The notes beneath the pieces were generated by a model, which saw nothing but the letters and a program-made list of their open reading frames with translations, had not been told where the DNA came from and made no database searches. DNA of 64,000 nucleotides from Dolichospermum planctonicum. GTDB taxonomy: Bacteria > Cyanobacteriota > Cyanobacteriia > Cyanobacteriales > Nostocaceae. The DNA lies in contig NZ_BJCF01000005.1 in assembly GCF_005402965.1 (NCBI RefSeq), positions 62,001-126,000 on the forward strand, written 5' to 3'. Below, piece after piece: positions 36,223 through 45,116 of the stretch. The position numbers and the translations under genes are program-made. How positions within the stretch are numbered: position 1 is the stretch's first letter; every line of letters begins with the position of its first letter.

Positions 36223-38250
36223 ATGCAAGAACTTCTTTATTTAGAAATTCCTACCCCTGATACAATATCCGTACTTCAGTGGCTACAAAAGGATTTTATT
36301 CTAGAACATGGGGAAAAATTCATCACCCCAAACGGCTTTCGTGGAAAAATACCGACTCAAAATACCGCTGCTAGAGACGTAGAACTGTCTGTATTTGTTT
36401 GGTCGGTGCAGCGGACAACTTATTTGAAAGTATTCCGTTGGGGAGAACAACCTTTTCCCAGTGAGAGACCCATTCTCAAACATCTAACCGAGGAAATTAG
36501 AAGCCGCTTTCCCAACTGCTATCCAGAACCACCTGTGATTGATGCCCAAAAGTCAATTTTTCCACAGCTAGAACCATATTATCCCCTAACTGTCAAATAT
36601 TTCCAAAAAATGACTAATGGGGAATATCACCTCCAGCGGGTTTACTGGTGGGAGCAACAGTGGAGAGAAGGGGTGAAAAATCCTCAAAAGCCCCGTCAAG
36701 TCGTATTTTATCAGGGGAATAGCCAGAAAAAAGAGAAAATCAGTCCTGAATATGACATCATTTACATTGGTGGGGCTTTGGGGTCAATTCATGCAGCAGT
36801 CATGGCTAAATTGGGCTATAAGGTGCTGTTAGTGGAACGATTACCCTTTGGCAGAATGAACCGAGAATGGAATATTTCCCGTGATGAAATCCAAAGTTTA
36901 ATCAATTTGGGTTTATTAACAAATGCTGAACTAGAAACAATTATTTCTAGAGAGTATCAAGACGGGTTTAATAAGTTTTTTGATGCTAATAACCCCTCTA
37001 AGTTAAAAGCACCTGTCCTCCACACGCCCACCGTTCTAAATATAGCTTTAGATTCAGAGAAGTTATTGGCATTATGTGGAGAGAAACTTAAAGCTGCTGG
37101 TGGCGATATTTCCGACGAAACTGAGTTTTTGCGAGTTGATATTAGTGTTACACAAGTGAGTATTAATGTCAAGCATTTGCCCACCGGCAATCAAAAGCAA
37201 GTCACTGGACGTTTATTGATAGATGCCATGGGAACTGCTTCACCCATTGCTTGGCAATTAAATGGTGGTAGAGCCTTTGATAGTGTGTGTCCCACCGTGG
37301 GAGCAGTAATTGAAAAAGGCTTTGAACCTGGAGTGTGGGATTCTGAATATGGGGATGTTCTTTATAGTCATGGGGACATTTCTCGGGGAAGACAATTAAT
37401 TTGGGAGTTGTTTCCTGGAGTTGGGGAAGAATTAACAATTTATCTATTTCACTATCATGAAGTAAATGCCAAAAATCCCGGTTCTTTGTTGGAAATGTAT
37501 GAGGACTTTTTTACAATTTTGCCAGAATATCGGCGTTGTGATTTAGATAAATTAGTTTGGAAAAAACCGACCTTTGGCTATATACCAGGACATTTTAGTA
37601 TAAGTGGTAGCGATCGCAAAATTGCTGTAGATAGATTAATTGCTATTGGTGATGCTGCTTCTCTTCAATCTCCTTTAGTGTTTACTGGTTTTGGTTCTTT
37701 AGTCCGTAATTTAGAACGGTTAACCACCCTATTAAATACCGCTCTCAAGCATGATTTATTGAGTTCTCATTACTTAAATAAAATTCGTGCTTATCAAAGT
37801 AATGTGGCTGTAATGTGGTTATTTTCTAAGGGAATGATGGTTCCCACTGGTAAATTTATCCCTCCCCAACTGATAAATTCCATGTTGAATACTTTCTTTG
37901 GATTATTAGTAGATGAAACCCCAGAAGTGACAGATAATTTCATTAAAGACCGCTGTGATTGGTTTACCTTTAACCGTCTAGCATTGAAAGCAGCGAGCAA
38001 AAATCCACCATTGCTATTGTGGATTTGGCAACTAGCAGGTTGGCAAGATTTATTACGTTGGGTTGGCAATTATTTCAACTTTGCCCGTCATGCTTTAATT
38101 AGTGTTATTTTGGGAGCATGGTTACCACAGTTTTTAAAATGGAGTCAGTCTTGGTTAGAAACTCGTTTTCCTGGATTATGGTTGCAACTGTTAGTCATTA
38201 ACTATGCAATTTCCACAGGTAGACCACGATTACCACCAGCATTGCGCTAG
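36223..38250 (+). CDS. cruA: Lycopene cyclase, CruA type
   Basis: A 675-residue flavoprotein. After a cyanobacterial N-terminal extension of about 175 residues, the dinucleotide fold starts (YDIIYIGGALGSIHAAVMA), followed by REWNISRDEIQSLI, LLIDAMGTASPIAWQL, FDSVCPTVGAV, GRQLIWELFPGVGEELTIYL and SPLVFTGFGSLVRNL. These match CruA rather than the CruP paralogue, which has a different LGIFIATAL-like N-terminus. CruA makes cyclic carotenes from lycopene. CGAGG lies 8 nt before the ATG. The gene is followed by a hairpin and a 2OG oxygenase gene. Confidence 0.88.
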   Translation: MQELLYLEIPTPDTISVLQWLQKDFILEHGEKFITPNGFRGKIPTQNTAARDVELSVFVWSVQRTTYLKVFRWGEQPFPSERPILKHLTEEIRSRFPNCYPEPPVIDAQKSIFPQLEPYYPLTVKYFQKMTNGEYHLQRVYWWEQQWREGVKNPQKPRQVVFYQGNSQKKEKISPEYDIIYIGGALGSIHAAVMAKLGYKVLLVERLPFGRMNREWNISRDEIQSLINLGLLTNAELETIISREYQDGFNKFFDANNPSKLKAPVLHTPTVLNIALDSEKLLALCGEKLKAAGGDISDETEFLRVDISVTQVSINVKHLPTGNQKQVTGRLLIDAMGTASPIAWQLNGGRAFDSVCPTVGAVIEKGFEPGVWDSEYGDVLYSHGDISRGRQLIWELFPGVGEELTIYLFHYHEVNAKNPGSLLEMYEDFFTILPEYRRCDLDKLVWKKPTFGYIPGHFSISGSDRKIAVDRLIAIGDAASLQSPLVFTGFGSLVRNLERLTTLLNTALKHDLLSSHYLNKIRAYQSNVAVMWLFSKGMMVPTGKFIPPQLINSMLNTFFGLLVDETPEVTDNFIKDRCDWFTFNRLALKAASKNPPLLLWIWQLAGWQDLLRWVGNYFNFARHALISVILGAWLPQFLKWSQSWLETRFPGLWLQLLVINYAISTGRPRLPPALR

Positions 38251-38284
38251 TTTTAGCTATTATCAGCTATTATCAAATAATTGG

Positions 38285-38315
38285 GGATTTTGGAGTCTTC
38301 GCACTCCTAAAATCC
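38285..38315 (+). terminator. Hairpin after cruA
   Basis: GGATTTTGGAG (38285-38295) pairs with CTCCTAAAATCC (38304-38315) with one bulge around TCTTCGCA. It is 35 bp downstream of cruA. No long T-tract follows. Confidence 0.65.
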
Positions 38316-38373
38316 TTAGTTCCATGATACTTATCTTCTATATAAGTAAAAAAATAAGTTAAAAATCAAAATT

Positions 38374-38979
38374 ATGTCTGGTTGTAGAAATGATTGGTTT
38401 CCCACATCTATTTGGCACTTTCCAGTAGAAAATCATCAACAATTAAATCCCATCTTATTACAAACTATCTATACGGAAGAACAGCAAGATAGTAAAGGTG
38501 AGCAATGGTCAAATATGTTAGGATGGCATAGTGTAGATAATTTACACCAACGAGAATCATTTCACAACTTCACACAAATTATCAATAAAAATGTTTTAGA
38601 AGTTGCCACATTTCTACAATGGGATTTAGAAAAATTCAGCCTCAAAATTACAACTTGTTGGGGAATTATTAATCGTAAATTTGCTGCTAATTCTGTACAT
38701 AATCACCCTAATTCCATTTTAAGTGGGGTTTACTATTTGCAAGCTCCTGAAAATTGTGGCGGCATATTTTTTTGCGATCCTCGACCAGGATCACAGATGA
38801 TCATACCACCATCTGTAGAGTTTAACTTATGGACTCTACCGAGAATAACCTACAAAGCCTGTGTAGGGACAATGTTAATATTTCCCAGTTGGCTTTTACA
38901 TGGTGTAGAAATGAATATGAGCAACGAAGATCGAGTTTGTATTAGTTTTAATATTGGCATTGTACCTATCAGAAAATAA
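38374..38979 (+). CDS. 2OG-Fe(II) oxygenase, TIGR02466-like
   Basis: A 201-residue double-stranded beta-helix protein. The putative iron ligands are in VHNHPNSILSGVYYL and LLHGVEMN, with a downstream RVCISFN providing the arginine for 2-oxoglutarate. FFCDPRPGS lies between. This pattern matches putative prolyl-hydroxylase-like oxygenases with unknown substrates. The neighbouring cruA may only be adjacent by chance. Confidence 0.8.
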   Translation: MSGCRNDWFPTSIWHFPVENHQQLNPILLQTIYTEEQQDSKGEQWSNMLGWHSVDNLHQRESFHNFTQIINKNVLEVATFLQWDLEKFSLKITTCWGIINRKFAANSVHNHPNSILSGVYYLQAPENCGGIFFCDPRPGSQMIIPPSVEFNLWTLPRITYKACVGTMLIFPSWLLHGVEMNMSNEDRVCISFNIGIVPIRK

Positions 38980-39047
38980 AACGCTCAATTCAGGTCTTCT
39001 AAAATTTAGCCCAATTATGGGCTGATTACAGATTTACAAATTCATTT

Positions 39048-39902
39048 TTACAAATTCATTTCAATTGTCAAAGCTAGTTGATAGAGATAGCGACGAGGTA
39101 AACCTGTATCCTTGGCTATCTCTCGACTAGCTTGAGAACGAGAAATACCTTGTTTGAGCATTGATAATAACTCATTTTTTAATTCGGCTTCTGTGAGTTG
39201 AGGTTTATTAGATGGAGTTCCTGCTACTAAAAGAGTATATTCCCCTTGGGGTTCTTTTTCTTGATAATTAGCAATTCCTTCTCCAATAGTTCCTCGCCAA
39301 AATTCTTCATATAATTTAGTCAGTTCTCGTGCTATAACTGCATAGCGATCGCTGCCTAAAATCTCTCCCAAATCTGCTAAAGTATCTCGTAGTCTGTGGG
39401 GTGATTCATAAAAAACCAAAGTTCGAGATTCTCCTTTTAAAGATGTTAAATATTCCTTTCGTCTTTGACTTTTAGCCGGCAAAAACCCATCAAAAATAAA
39501 TCTATCAGTTGGTAATCCAGCCGCACTTAAAGCCGTAATTACAGCACTTGCACCGGGAATAGGGACAACATTTATATTCTTATCAATACAGGCCTTAATT
39601 AACTCATATCCGGGGTCAGAAATTCCTGGCATTCCTGCATCACTTACTAATGCGATCGCTTTTCCATATTGCAAATACTCTAGTAATTCAGGAATGCGAC
39701 TATTACTATTATGTTCATAATAACTGATTTGGGGAGTTCTGACTTGAAAATGTTGCAATAATTTTCCTGTATGTCTTGTATCTTCTGCTGCAATCATATC
39801 TACTGCTTGCAAAATTCGCACCGCCCTAAAAGTCATATCTTCTAAGTTGCCAATGGGTGTAGCCACAATATAAAGTGTTCCTGGTTTTGGTTCAGTTTGC
39901 AT
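39048..39902 (-). CDS. rsmI: 16S rRNA (cytidine1402-2'-O)-methyltransferase
   Basis: A 284-residue SAM enzyme of the tetrapyrrole methylase fold. LYIVATPIGNLEDMTFRAV, AAEDTRHTGKLL, LVSDAGMPGISDPGYEL and PTDRFIFDGFLP are RsmI signatures. It methylates C1402 of 16S rRNA with RsmH. A C-terminal helical domain (LLSMLKQGISRSQASREIAK) completes it. Length is normal. Confidence 0.95.
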   Translation of the reverse strand: MQTEPKPGTLYIVATPIGNLEDMTFRAVRILQAVDMIAAEDTRHTGKLLQHFQVRTPQISYYEHNSNSRIPELLEYLQYGKAIALVSDAGMPGISDPGYELIKACIDKNINVVPIPGASAVITALSAAGLPTDRFIFDGFLPAKSQRRKEYLTSLKGESRTLVFYESPHRLRDTLADLGEILGSDRYAVIARELTKLYEEFWRGTIGEGIANYQEKEPQGEYTLLVAGTPSNKPQLTEAELKNELLSMLKQGISRSQASREIAKDTGLPRRYLYQLALTIEMNL

Positions 39903-40079
39903 ATTAATTTTACACTAATTCAAGAGATTAAGGAATTTCTAGGTTGATTAATTTTATTTACCTTACCAAATAATAAAACCTCAATAGAGAATTAACCGCA
40001 GATGAAAGCAGATGAACGCAGCTAAGGCTGTAATTTGGTGGAGTAGTAAATGGTATAGTACATCTTTAACTATACATTT

Positions 40080-40523
40080 TTAACTATACATGATATCGTC
40101 GGGTAAAAATTCAGATGTAAAAATTTCCGTTAAGCTATAAGGACAACTTTCAGGAAATGAAGACAGTCCGGTTTCTCGTTCTGCACTAATCATAGCCAGT
40201 TGGTAGATTTTTTCTAAAGAATCAGCTAAAAAAGATTTAAGACTAGGATTTTCTGCCAAAAGTTTTTCTAAACGTAACCGTTGTTCCTTAATAGTTAATT
40301 GCCAACTGCGAGAACGCAAGTTAGATTGAAACTGCCATTTAAGTAAGTGCATAAGTAGTAGTTCTAATCTACTTTCTAATTCTCGTTTTTCCGAACGTCC
40401 CATATCTTCAATTTCTTCAGCAATATTACGAAAATCAATTTGATTAAATTGTCCGTTTCTTAATAGTTGTGCTTGTTCTTGAGTCCAAGCATAAAAATCA
40501 TGATCATGGCTAGTTAAATTCAT
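40080..40523 (-). CDS. DUF29 family protein
   Basis: A 147-residue helical protein. The N-terminus DHDFYAWTQEQAQLLRNGQF and the following IDFRNIAEEIEDMGRSEKRE are the DUF29 signature, then a HLLKWQFQ segment. DUF29 proteins are common in cyanobacteria; function is unknown. It is a single gene, divergent from the PfkB gene. Confidence 0.88.
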   Translation of the reverse strand: MNLTSHDHDFYAWTQEQAQLLRNGQFNQIDFRNIAEEIEDMGRSEKRELESRLELLLMHLLKWQFQSNLRSRSWQLTIKEQRLRLEKLLAENPSLKSFLADSLEKIYQLAMISAERETGLSSFPESCPYSLTEIFTSEFLPDDIMYS

Positions 40524-40576
40524 AAATTCTCCTATAATTTACTTATAATTTACTTAATAACTTCAGAAGTTGACCA

Positions 40577-41449
40577 ATGACCAATTCAGGTTTATTTGTC
40601 GGTTTAATTACCTTAGATCTAATTTATTTCGCGGACTCTCCTCCCCAAAATAATCAAAAGTTAGTCGCTACTGATTATACTGTAGCAGCCGGAGGACCTG
40701 CAACAAACGCCGCTGTCACTTTCAGTCATTTAGGCAACCAAGCCACAGTATTAGGTGTATTGGGTTCTCACGAGATCACACAGCTAATTTCTAGGGATTT
40801 AGAAAATTGCCAAGTTGCCATTATTGACTTAGAATCTCACAAGGATACACCACCACCCGTATCTTCTATTATTGTCACCCAAGGTACAGGTGAAAGAGCG
40901 GTAATTTCCATTAATGCCATGAAAACTCAAGCAAATATTAACTCTATCCCAGCCAGTATTTTAGACAATTTAGAAAATATTGATATTGTTCTAATTGACG
41001 GGCATCAAATGGACATTGGTAAAATTATCGCCCAAAATGCTAAAATCCAGAATATTCCCATTGTCATTGATGGTGGTAGTTGGAAACCAAGATTTGCAGA
41101 AATATTACCATTTGTGGATTATGCTATTTGTTCTGCTAATTTTTATCCTCCTCACTGCCAAAATCAACAAGATGTTTTTAACTATTTACAAAAATTTAAC
41201 ATTCCCCATATTGCCATTACTCAAGGAGAAAACCCCATACAATACTTAACTAATGGTGTCCGGGATTCAGTAAATGTACCAAAAATTCAGCCAGTAGATA
41301 CACTAGGGGCAGGAGATATTTTTCATGGTGCTTTCTGTCACTATATCCTAGAAAATAGTTTTGTCCAAGCATTAGAACTAGCTGCTAATACTGCTGCTAA
41401 AGCTTGTCAATATTTTGGTACAAGGAATTGGCTAAATGCAAATATTTAA
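40577..41449 (+). CDS. PfkB family carbohydrate kinase
   Basis: A 290-residue ribokinase-fold enzyme. VAAGGPATNAAVTFSHLG is the N-terminal PfkB signature, and DTLGAGDIFHGAFCHY is the second signature with the catalytic Asp and the anion hole GAGD. It phosphorylates a sugar or nucleoside that cannot be named from sequence. The CysQ-like gene follows 71 bp later on the same strand. Confidence 0.9.
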   Translation: MTNSGLFVGLITLDLIYFADSPPQNNQKLVATDYTVAAGGPATNAAVTFSHLGNQATVLGVLGSHEITQLISRDLENCQVAIIDLESHKDTPPPVSSIIVTQGTGERAVISINAMKTQANINSIPASILDNLENIDIVLIDGHQMDIGKIIAQNAKIQNIPIVIDGGSWKPRFAEILPFVDYAICSANFYPPHCQNQQDVFNYLQKFNIPHIAITQGENPIQYLTNGVRDSVNVPKIQPVDTLGAGDIFHGAFCHYILENSFVQALELAANTAAKACQYFGTRNWLNANI

Positions 41450-41520
41450 TGCTGAATTAAAAACCCTATTTGTGTATTTTTGTTGTTTAATTGTGTAATC
41501 ACACTCAAATTTATCCCCAA

Positions 41521-42390
41521 ATGAAAGACCTATCAGAAATATTAACAATTACCCGAGAAGTAGGCTGGGGTGCCGCTAGTCTACTTAGTTCTTATTATCA
41601 TGGTACTGGTGAAAAAGCCAATTTAGATGTCAAATATAAGGATAATGAACCCGTCACAGTTGCAGACTTGGCTGTAAGTGAATATATCTTGTCACAGTTA
41701 CAAACCGCTTTAGGTCATGAAGACTTTGGTTATATCAGCGAAGAAACTTATAAATCACAACAGGGAAAAAATCCCTCTGAGTGGGTATGGATTATTGACC
41801 CTTTAGATGGGACAAAGGACTTTATTAACAAAACTGGAGAATATGCAATTCATATTGCCTTAGTCCAAGGAACACAGACAATGTTAGCTGTGGTAGCAGT
41901 TCCAGAAACACAAAAGTTGTATTATGCCACTAGAGGTGGTGGGACTTTTATCGAAACTGCCGGCGGTTCTGTACCCGTGCGAGTTGACACAACCAAAAAT
42001 ATTCAAGATTTAATTTTAGTTGTTAGTCGTTCGCATCGCCACAATAGGTTAGAATATCTGTTACAGCATCTACCCTGTCAACATCAAAAGGCAATTGGTA
42101 GCGTCGGTTGCAAAATTGCGGCGATAGTTGAACAGCAAGCAGATGTTTACATTTCCCTTTCCGGTAAGTCCGCACCCAAAGACTGGGATATGGCTGCCCC
42201 CGAACTAATTCTCACGGAAGCAGGTGGCAAGTTCACCCATTTTGACTGCACGCCATTAAAATATAATACCGGCGACATTCATCAATGGGGAGAGTTACTG
42301 GCCAGTAATTATCAAAATCATGAGGTACTGTGTCAAGAAGCACAAATCATTCTCGCGCGGTTTACTTCAACCTCAGGCAGTGTTAATTAA
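41521..42390 (+). CDS. Inositol monophosphatase family protein, CysQ-like
   Basis: A 289-residue Mg-dependent phosphatase. The metal site is WIIDPLDGTKDFINKTGEYA, with YISEET upstream and KDWDMAAPELILTEAGG downstream. Closest in type to 3'(2'),5'-bisphosphate nucleotidases (CysQ) that remove PAP, but inositol- or fructose-bisphosphatase activity cannot be excluded. The frame opens at GTG 41491; ATG 41521 gives the usual N-terminus. Confidence 0.88.
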   Translation: MKDLSEILTITREVGWGAASLLSSYYHGTGEKANLDVKYKDNEPVTVADLAVSEYILSQLQTALGHEDFGYISEETYKSQQGKNPSEWVWIIDPLDGTKDFINKTGEYAIHIALVQGTQTMLAVVAVPETQKLYYATRGGGTFIETAGGSVPVRVDTTKNIQDLILVVSRSHRHNRLEYLLQHLPCQHQKAIGSVGCKIAAIVEQQADVYISLSGKSAPKDWDMAAPELILTEAGGKFTHFDCTPLKYNTGDIHQWGELLASNYQNHEVLCQEAQIILARFTSTSGSVN

Positions 42391-42565
42391 CAATGCTAGG
42401 GATTTTGTTGGGAAATTTTGCCCATTTTGGGTTAATATTCTCATGTAGTGCTATACTTGGGGAAATAAGGATTATTTTCGGTTGAGTAAGTCGTTTTAAG
42501 ATTTTTTTAAATACGTCTCTCCGAATCTAACTCTCTACACTCTCTGATTTGGGAGACCCCATTTT

Positions 42566-42907
42566 ATGACGATTTACGTTGGTAATTTGTCCTATCAGGT
42601 AACAGAGGAAGACCTGAAACGGGCTTTTGCGGAGTACGGAACAGTTGGTCGTGTACAGCTACCTACAGACCGGGAAACTGGTCGTCCACGGGGTTTTGCC
42701 TTTGTGGAAATGGAAAAAGAAACAGAAGAAGCCGCAGCCATTGAAGCACTTGATGGCGCTGAATGGATGGGCCGTGATTTAAAAGTGAACAAAGCTAAAC
42801 CCAAAGAAGAGAGAAGCTCTCCTCGCAGCGGTGGCGGCGGCGGTTGGGGTAATCGTGATCGCAGCGGTGGCGGTGGCGGTGGAGATCGTGATCGCAGGAG
42901 ATCGTGA
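42566..42907 (+). CDS. Cyanobacterial RRM RNA-binding protein with shifted C-terminal tail
   Basis: A 113-residue protein with one RRM: RNP2 is IYVGNL and RNP1 is RGFAFVEM. A glycine-rich tail follows, as in cold-induced cyanobacterial Rbp proteins. A 16-bp direct duplication (GGAGATCGTGATCGCA at 42881-42896 and 42897-42912) near the end changes the frame, so the protein stops as DRDRRRS. With one copy removed the frame would read DRDRSGGGNRR and stop at 42932-42934. rpsU is downstream; the rbp-rpsU order is known in Anabaena. The leader of about 170 bp upstream probably carries cold or post-transcriptional control (inference). Confidence 0.92.
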   Translation: MTIYVGNLSYQVTEEDLKRAFAEYGTVGRVQLPTDRETGRPRGFAFVEMEKETEEAAAIEALDGAEWMGRDLKVNKAKPKEERSSPRSGGGGGWGNRDRSGGGGGGDRDRRRS

Positions 42908-42970
42908 TCGCAGTGGTGGCGGTAATCGTCGCTAGTAAGTCTGTTTAAAAAAAATTAACATCTAGAGTAT

Positions 42971-43017
42971 CCAGCAGATACAGCCCCAGGCTCAATGCTG
43001 CTGGAATATTTTATTTT
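42971..43017 (+). terminator. Hairpin between the RRM gene and rpsU
   Basis: CCAGCAG (42971-42977) pairs with CTGCTGG (42998-43004), with an inner CCCCAGGCT loop, followed by AATATTTTATTTTAG. It may separate the RRM and rpsU transcripts or attenuate readthrough. Confidence 0.7.
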
Positions 43018-43127
43018 AGTTTGATTAATTAAAGAACCGTGGAACACACGGTCTTAAAGCTCAGTTAACGTCTTCAAAAAAGAGTCGCTGAGAAACCCAC
43101 ATTCATCAAAAAAGGAGGATGTGGAGT

Positions 43128-43166
43128 ATGTCACTTCTGGCTGTCAAGCATTTAATTCAGAATTAG
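43128..43166 (+). CDS. Possible 12-aa leader peptide before rpsU
   Basis: AAAGGAGG (43111-43118) is followed at 9 nt by ATG 43128 and a 12-codon frame, [12 protein letters not shown], ending TAG at 43164-43166. The TAG overlaps AGGAGG (43165-43170), the Shine-Dalgarno sequence of rpsU. This arrangement would let ribosomes ending the leader load rpsU. It is inferred from sequence layout only. Confidence 0.4.
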   Translation: MSLLAVKHLIQN

Positions 43167-43177
43167 GAGGAATAGGA

Positions 43178-43375
43178 ATGACACAAGTGGTTTTAGGTGA
43201 AAATGAAGGTATTGAGTCAGCATTGCGAAGATTTAAGCGGGAAGTTTCCAAGGCGGGAATTTTCCAAGATATGCGGAAAAAGCGTCACTTTGAAACACCT
43301 TTAGAAAAAGAAAAGCGTAAAGCTATCGCTAGACACAAACAACGCCGTCAACAGCGTTCTCGCTTCAAACGATAA
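43178..43375 (+). CDS. rpsU: 30S ribosomal protein S21
   Basis: A 65-residue basic protein: [19 protein letters not shown] and [20 protein letters not shown] identify S21. The frame is open back to 43121, but ATG 43178 has AGGAGG 7 nt upstream and gives the family N-terminus [12 protein letters not shown] strong terminator follows at 43385. The gene is downstream of the RRM gene, as known for Anabaena. Confidence 0.95.
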   Translation: MTQVVLGENEGIESALRRFKREVSKAGIFQDMRKKRHFETPLEKEKRKAIARHKQRRQQRSRFKR

Positions 43376-43384
43376 ATTTTTAGT

Positions 43385-43447
43385 CCCATTGGGATCATCC
43401 TGAACCGCCTTGCTAGGATTGAGGATGATCCCATGGGTTATTTTTTT
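43385..43447 (+). terminator. Strong intrinsic terminator of rpsU
   Basis: CCCAT-T-GGGATCATCC (43385-43400) pairs with GGATGATCCC-ATGGG (43423-43437) and is followed by TTATTTTTTT. The stem is about 15 bp. Confidence 0.9.
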
Positions 43448-43460
43448 ATGCAATTAACTG

Positions 43461-44348
43461 CTAGATTTCCGCTAATGCTCGCTCAATTAAACGCCGTGCT
43501 AAGGTTTGTGTTCCTGTGTGTTCATAGTAATTTGTAGCCACATCTAGAAATGCTGCTAGATAGTCTAGTTTGTCATCAGACATTTCCATGAAAGATTGCA
43601 AATTACCAATTACTTTTTGTGGGGTTAAATTATGGCTTGTTACCAGCCCACTCATCCAACCGCTAACTGATTCAAAACTGTTACCGATAAAGTCGAGTTT
43701 ACCAGCATCGCTACCACCAGGAATAGTATTTTTGATGCTTTGGAAAGTCTGGTTTTGGTTTAGATCTTGGGGACTGGTTTGACTAATCCAAGAGAGGGCT
43801 TTGTTAATAAAATCAGGTCCAAGGGGTATTAAACCATCAACACAAACTAATGCTACCATGCGAATTAGGGACTCTCCAGCATACTCTCCTAAAGAAGCAA
43901 CAAAATCGCCAATACTGTCTCCAGGAATGCCATTAATTTGACAAAAGGCGACGACTTCAGCAACTATTTTCAAAGTGAGATCAATAGTTTGAGCTTTGTC
44001 TGCTTTGGGAGTCACGGCGTTTAAAAAACCGAGAAAAGGAATTTTTTCCCCAACTTTATTAGCTAAAGCGGCTGCACCTAAAACCTTATCTGTACCGTCA
44101 ACAGTTTGATACAGCCAGAGCGCGGTTTGATATCCTTGGGATTTGTCGTTAAATAGATAAATTGCTCTTTCGCCAATTTGTTGAATTAGATCTTCGTCTG
44201 TTTCACCAGTAACAGTTTTAATGGTATTCACAAAACCAACCGTATTGTGCCATTCACCGGGAGCAACGAAATCCAAAGCATTTAATAGGGAAACTGTCAA
44301 ATTATTGGTAGGAAGTTCATCAACTAATTGGTAAATTGGTTTACTCAC
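43461..44348 (-). CDS. Conserved hypothetical protein, helical
   Basis: A 295-residue acidic, mostly alpha-helical soluble protein with no signal peptide. Recognisable stretches are FVAPGEWHNTVGFVNTI (27-43) and a C-terminal LDVATNYYEHTGTQTLARRL. I recall cyanobacterial homologues but no domain name. The C-terminal 14 bp after its stop are shared with the rpsU terminator region, so the two transcripts converge there. Confidence 0.7.
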   Translation of the reverse strand: MSKPIYQLVDELPTNNLTVSLLNALDFVAPGEWHNTVGFVNTIKTVTGETDEDLIQQIGERAIYLFNDKSQGYQTALWLYQTVDGTDKVLGAAALANKVGEKIPFLGFLNAVTPKADKAQTIDLTLKIVAEVVAFCQINGIPGDSIGDFVASLGEYAGESLIRMVALVCVDGLIPLGPDFINKALSWISQTSPQDLNQNQTFQSIKNTIPGGSDAGKLDFIGNSFESVSGWMSGLVTSHNLTPQKVIGNLQSFMEMSDDKLDYLAAFLDVATNYYEHTGTQTLARRLIERALAEI

Positions 44349-44486
44349 AAAAATCTCCTTATTTTGTATTCATGGTTTTGTATTCATGTCAATTGCTAGT
44401 TGGGAAATAGGCAAGAATTTTCTTAATTACCAATTACCAATCACTGGCCTAAACTAGATAACCGGGAACATTAATTAGTTAGCTAA

Positions 44487-44996
44487 CTATTTCAAATTAG
44501 CTAAACCATCAAGATTAAACTTCTCTATCCATATTGCGCGATCATTAGCTGTGAATAATGGATCTTTAGAAATAACCTTGACTTGGTACTTATTCACCAA
44601 AACCGAAGTTTGAGTTTTTCCAAGTTGTATAGAGGGATAACCGCCTATTTTCTCAGTGCTGTTAGCAAATTTCGCCGCTGCTCCCGGTATACTGCTGGTA
44701 TCAGAAATTGCCAATTGAGCAACTACTTTACCATCTTTTTTCAGGTTGGCCTCCGAAAAGCCTTTTTTCTCTTGGGTATAAACTCGATCATAACCATCAT
44801 CACTACCAGGGAAGAATTGATTTAATTTGCTACCCTGAGTCGCATCTTTAACTACAGCCTGTCCGCTTTTTTGTCGGGTACTTTCCTGTTGTACCTGATC
44901 AAAGCGACTAGGTGGTTTTGGTGAACAAGCCGTAGTCAGCAAGACAAATGATAGTAATACAGCAGCTAAAATTCTCCGTCCACGATTTGTTACCAT
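44487..44996 (-). CDS. Hypothetical lipoprotein
   Basis: A 169-residue protein with an N-terminal signal (RRILAAVLLSFVLLTTACSP) and lipobox TTAC. The body is hydrophilic with a GYPSIQLGKTQTSVLVNKYQ region. The frame extends to ATG 45038, but ATG 44996 has AAGGAG about 9 nt upstream and sits directly before the signal peptide, so it is preferred. Function is unknown; the cyanobacterial family seems conserved. Confidence 0.75.
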   Translation of the reverse strand: MVTNRGRRILAAVLLSFVLLTTACSPKPPSRFDQVQQESTRQKSGQAVVKDATQGSKLNQFFPGSDDGYDRVYTQEKKGFSEANLKKDGKVVAQLAISDTSSIPGAAAKFANSTEKIGGYPSIQLGKTQTSVLVNKYQVKVISKDPLFTANDRAIWIEKFNLDGLANLK

Positions 44997-45116
44997 TTTT
45001 GGCTTCTCCTTGATAGTTAGGCTTGTGTTGTCACCCATTAAACCAGAAAATTTACTTTTAAATAATTATCGAATGTATTGGGAATCACATATTTTTTGAT
45101 ATTTTTGGATTATACA

